Of a DNA stretch of 23,247 nucleotides, positions 21,612-23,247 are shown piece by piece. The position numbers were made by a program, and so were the translations under genes. Source of the stretch: a virus; the IMG/VR virus record IMGVR_UViG_3300047476_000705, positions 1 through 23,247 of that record; one strand, given 5' to 3'. Under the pieces are notes generated by a model that saw nothing but the letters and a program-made list of their open reading frames with translations, was not told where the DNA came from and did not search any database. Position 1 is the stretch's first letter; each line of letters opens with the position of its first letter.

Positions 21612-22229
21612 ATGAGCCTTCAACACCTCCAGCAGAAAATCGGTGTGGCCGCAGATGGCCAGTTCGGCCCCAAGACATTCGCGGCCGCGCGCGATTACTT
21701 CGAGCTGACCGCCTACCAAGCCGCCCATTTTTTTGGGCAGTGTGCCCATGAAACTGGGCAATTCAAGCGGTTCACCGAGAATCTGAATTACTCGGCCACT
21801 GGCTTGATGCGGGTCTGGCCCAGCCGGTTCAGCCCCATGAGTGTGGCGCTGGCCTATGCCAATGACCCCGAGGCCATCGCCAACCGTGCCTATGCCGACC
21901 GCATGGGCAATGGTCCGGCCAGTTCGGGTGACGGCTGGTTCTTCCGTGGGCGCGGCGCTCTGCAATTGACCGGGCGCGCCAATTACACCGACTTCTCGGT
22001 GTCGTCCAACAAGTTCGCGGCCGTGCTCGACGACCCCGATCTGGTGGCCACTGAGTACAGTTTCGACTCGGCGGCATGGTTCTTTACCAAAGCACGACTG
22101 TGGGCGGTGTGCAATCGGGGAATTGACGACACCACCATCGAGGCCGTGACCCGCAAGATCAACGGGGGCACGCACGGCCTGCGGGAACGCACGGAATTGA
22201 CCAAGCGTTTCTACGGCTGGATGGGCTGA
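21612..22229 (+). CDS. Endolysin, GH19 chitinase/lysozyme type
   Basis: 205 residues starting directly after the previous stop. The first 32 residues (LQQKIGVAADGQFGPKTFAA) form the short peptidoglycan-binding-like or lead helix region seen in GH19 phage lysins. Catalytic acids are E47 in CAHETG and E56 in FTENLNYS; the hallmark GDGWFFRGRGALQLTGRANY lies about residues 104-123. It cuts the glycan chain of peptidoglycan. There is no N-terminal signal sequence or anchor, so it needs a holin to reach the wall; the holin candidate lies downstream. It heads the lysis cassette. Confidence 0.93.
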   Translation: MSLQHLQQKIGVAADGQFGPKTFAAARDYFELTAYQAAHFFGQCAHETGQFKRFTENLNYSATGLMRVWPSRFSPMSVALAYANDPEAIANRAYADRMGNGPASSGDGWFFRGRGALQLTGRANYTDFSVSSNKFAAVLDDPDLVATEYSFDSAAWFFTKARLWAVCNRGIDDTTIEAVTRKINGGTHGLRERTELTKRFYGWMG

Positions 22230-22257
22230 ACACTTTTTTTTCAGGGGAAAACATGAA

Positions 22258-22476
22258 ATGAACAGCGTGGAATTCGGGGCGGTGATGGCAGTGATTGCAG
22301 GGATTGTGTGGCTTGTGCGCCTTGAGGGGCGTATCAACCTGTCCGACCGGCTCATCATGGCCATCGAGAAACGCATGGAGGGATTGGAAGTCCGAATCAT
22401 CTCCGAGCTGCGCGACATCAAGACCGATATAAAAGCCCTGTCCGACAAAATCGACCACAAAGCCGATAAGGAATAA
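22258..22476 (+). CDS. Small membrane protein with one TM segment and coiled coil (lysis-cassette)
   Basis: 72 residues. AGGGG (22242-22246) precedes the ATG at 22258; an earlier ATG at 22253 stops after two codons. One N-terminal membrane segment (about residues 8-21, AVMAVIAGIVWLV) is followed by a charged coiled coil (DRLIMAIEKRMEGLEVRII, then DIKTDIKALSDKIDHKADKE). Such single-pass coiled-coil proteins beside holins resemble the XhlA/antiholin-type helpers of other phages, but the topology is reversed here (membrane segment first). It may regulate holin timing, or be a second holin. The assignment is inference from place and topology. Confidence 0.6.
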   Translation: MNSVEFGAVMAVIAGIVWLVRLEGRINLSDRLIMAIEKRMEGLEVRIISELRDIKTDIKALSDKIDHKADKE

Positions 22477-22479
22477 GCG

Positions 22480-22695
22480 ATGAATATCAAGCAAGCATTA
22501 TCCGACTTCTGGGCAAGCGCCCGTAAATCCGCAACCATGTGGGTCGCCGCGTTCTGGGTCGCCCTGGGCGTGGCCGAAACTCAAGTCCAACTGCTGCAAC
22601 CGCTTATCGGCGACAAGTGGTTCGGCGTCCTGTCCATCGTGATCAGTGCCAGCCTCGCGGTGGCACGGATGCGCTCACTGGGCAAGAAAGAATGA
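22480..22695 (+). CDS. Putative holin (two membrane segments)
   Basis: 71 residues with AAGGA (22468-22472) seven bases before the ATG. It has two hydrophobic segments, about residues 18-33 (SATMWVAAFWVALGVA) and 47-62 (WFGVLSIVISASLAVA), with charged ends (basic RMRSLGKKE at the C-terminus). The size, two-segment topology and place between endolysin and spanins fit a class II holin, which forms inner-membrane holes that let endolysin out. The stop overlaps the Rz start by ATGA. A name within a holin family is not certain. Confidence 0.68.
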   Translation: MNIKQALSDFWASARKSATMWVAAFWVALGVAETQVQLLQPLIGDKWFGVLSIVISASLAVARMRSLGKKE

Positions 22696-23186
22696 TTGCC
22701 TGGTCGCTGGTGCTGCGCTTCCTGCGTGGCATTCCGTGGCAACTCTGGGCCATCGTCGGCGCTCTGTTTGGGGTATGGCTCTGGGGCCATATCCAATACA
22801 AGGCCGGCTATGAGCAACGCAATCAGGAGGCCATCGAGGCCAACATCCTCAAGGAGGTCGCCTTCCTTGAGAAAGCCCGCGCCGCCGAGCGCCGGCATCA
22901 GGACGAGATGAACCGCATCTCGGCCAATTTCATAAAGGAAAAGGAGCAGAACGATGAACAACAGAAGCGCCTTGTGGCTGAGCTTACCGCTGGCACTGTC
23001 CGCCTGCGCAAGCAGTGGCAAGGCTGTGCCAATCGCCTGCCCGAAACCGGCGACACCGCCGGCAGAAGTGATGAAGACGCCCGACTTCGAGCAGAAGGTG
23101 CGGCAGCTCTTGTTCGACTCGGAGCCGAAGCCGACCAGTGGATCCGATCCTGTCAATCCGTAATTCAATCCGACCGCAAGGAGTAA
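22692..23186 (+). CDS. Rz: i-spanin (Rz-like)
   Basis: 164 residues from ATG 22692, coupled to the holin stop (ATGA); the longer in-frame extension upstream to 22539 overlaps the holin and is rejected. It has an N-terminal inner-membrane segment (PWQLWAIVGALFGVWLWGHIQ, about residues 14-34, quoted in part), then a long charged coiled coil in the periplasm (AIEANILKEVAFLEKARAAE; EMNRISANFIKEKEQNDEQQ). That is the Rz plan: the inner-membrane half of the spanin complex that fuses inner and outer membranes at the end of lysis. The partner Rz1 is encoded wholly within it in another frame. Confidence 0.87.
   Translation: MIAWSLVLRFLRGIPWQLWAIVGALFGVWLWGHIQYKAGYEQRNQEAIEANILKEVAFLEKARAAERRHQDEMNRISANFIKEKEQNDEQQKRLVAELTAGTVRLRKQWQGCANRLPETGDTAGRSDEDARLRAEGAAALVRLGAEADQWIRSCQSVIQSDRKE
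22954..23163 (+). CDS. Rz1: o-spanin lipoprotein (Rz1-like), nested in Rz
   Basis: 69 residues in the +1 frame inside the Rz gene. A short basic start (MNNR) is followed by a hydrophobic signal and the lipobox LSAC with the modified Cys at C18 (LSLPLALSACASS). The mature part is Pro-rich (CPKPATPPAEV) and ends in SDPVNP, as typical of Rz1. It would be lipidated, placed in the outer membrane and joined to Rz through the periplasm. Full nesting of Rz1 within Rz is the lambda arrangement. It supports a host with an outer membrane. Confidence 0.88.
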   Translation: MNNRSALWLSLPLALSACASSGKAVPIACPKPATPPAEVMKTPDFEQKVRQLLFDSEPKPTSGSDPVNP

Positions 23187-23189
23187 GCC

Positions 23190-23247
23190 ATGAGTGCCTG
23201 CCAAGTTGAGAAACTGCAAAACGGCAATTTCCGCATTTCCCGCGAAT
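23190..23247 (+). CDS. Start of an unidentified gene, cut by the window end
   Basis: ATG 23190 begins MSACQVEKLQNGNFRISRE and remains open to the window edge. AAGGAG (23178-23183), which overlaps the last Rz codons, lies six bases before it, an ideal ribosome binding site. Only 19 residues are visible, so no function can be given. It is the next gene in the lysis-end operon. Confidence 0.6.
   Translation, partial: MSACQVEKLQNGNFRISRE

Noticed and set aside
22230-22257. T-rich run (eight T) after the endolysin as a terminator
   Set aside because: No stable stem precedes the T-run; the following AGGGG is better read as the ribosome binding site of the next gene.

Overview
The window is one continuous, tightly packed block of 23 kb in which every supported gene lies on the + strand. 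It is the late (structural, packaging and lysis) region of a tailed bacteriophage, or of a prophage, with a short tail (podovirus type). The gene order follows the T7 virion module: portal, scaffold, major capsid, tail tubular A, tail tubular B, four ejection (internal virion) proteins, terminase and fibre. The small gene before the scaffold and the order of the head genes also resemble the Bordetella phage BPP-1 head module (Bbp19, scaffold, capsid, cement). Base composition is about 60% G+C by hand count of sample lines. The lysis set includes an Rz/Rz1 spanin pair with a lipobox, so the host should be a Gram-negative bacterium. A high-GC proteobacterium is likely, but the species cannot be told. 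No integrase, repressor, replication gene, RNA polymerase gene, tRNA, CRISPR array or reverse transcriptase is visible here.

Layout. 1-2.7 kb: the end of the portal gene, a small beta-rich protein, a 517-residue SGNH-family esterase with an N-terminal LamG-like region (lower in G+C than its surroundings, and in an unusual place), and a Bbp19-like small protein. 2.7-5.2 kb: scaffold, a terminator, a 229-base non-coding leader, the major capsid protein, a GC hairpin, a putative cement protein and a strong terminator. 5.2-8.0 kb: tail tubular proteins A and B. 8.0-16.2 kb: ejection proteins like T7 gp13, gp14, gp15 and gp16. The last is 1781 residues and carries a lytic transglycosylase domain followed by a metzincin-like zinc motif. 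16.2-18.2 kb: putative small and clear large terminase subunits. 18.2-21.6 kb: five consecutive tail-fibre or tail-accessory genes. 21.6-23.2 kb: GH19-type endolysin, a membrane-anchored coiled-coil protein, a holin candidate, Rz with Rz1 nested inside it, and the start of another gene.

How the genes work together. The scaffold and capsid proteins assemble a procapsid on the portal. The terminase pumps DNA in. TTPA, TTPB and the fibres complete the tail. The ejection proteins pass through the tail into the cell envelope, where the transglycosylase and perhaps the zinc-protease-like domain open a path. Endolysin, holin and spanins release progeny. Most genes overlap by ATGA or TAATG/TGATG junctions and are probably translationally coupled.

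The most interesting non-coding signal is an exact 19-base sequence, ATAAATCCCCTTTTGGGTA. It occurs twice, once in the leader of the capsid gene and once just before the first fibre gene. T7 places its phi10 and phi17 promoters at these same two points. It is a good candidate for the promoter of an undescribed phage RNA polymerase or another late-gene control site.
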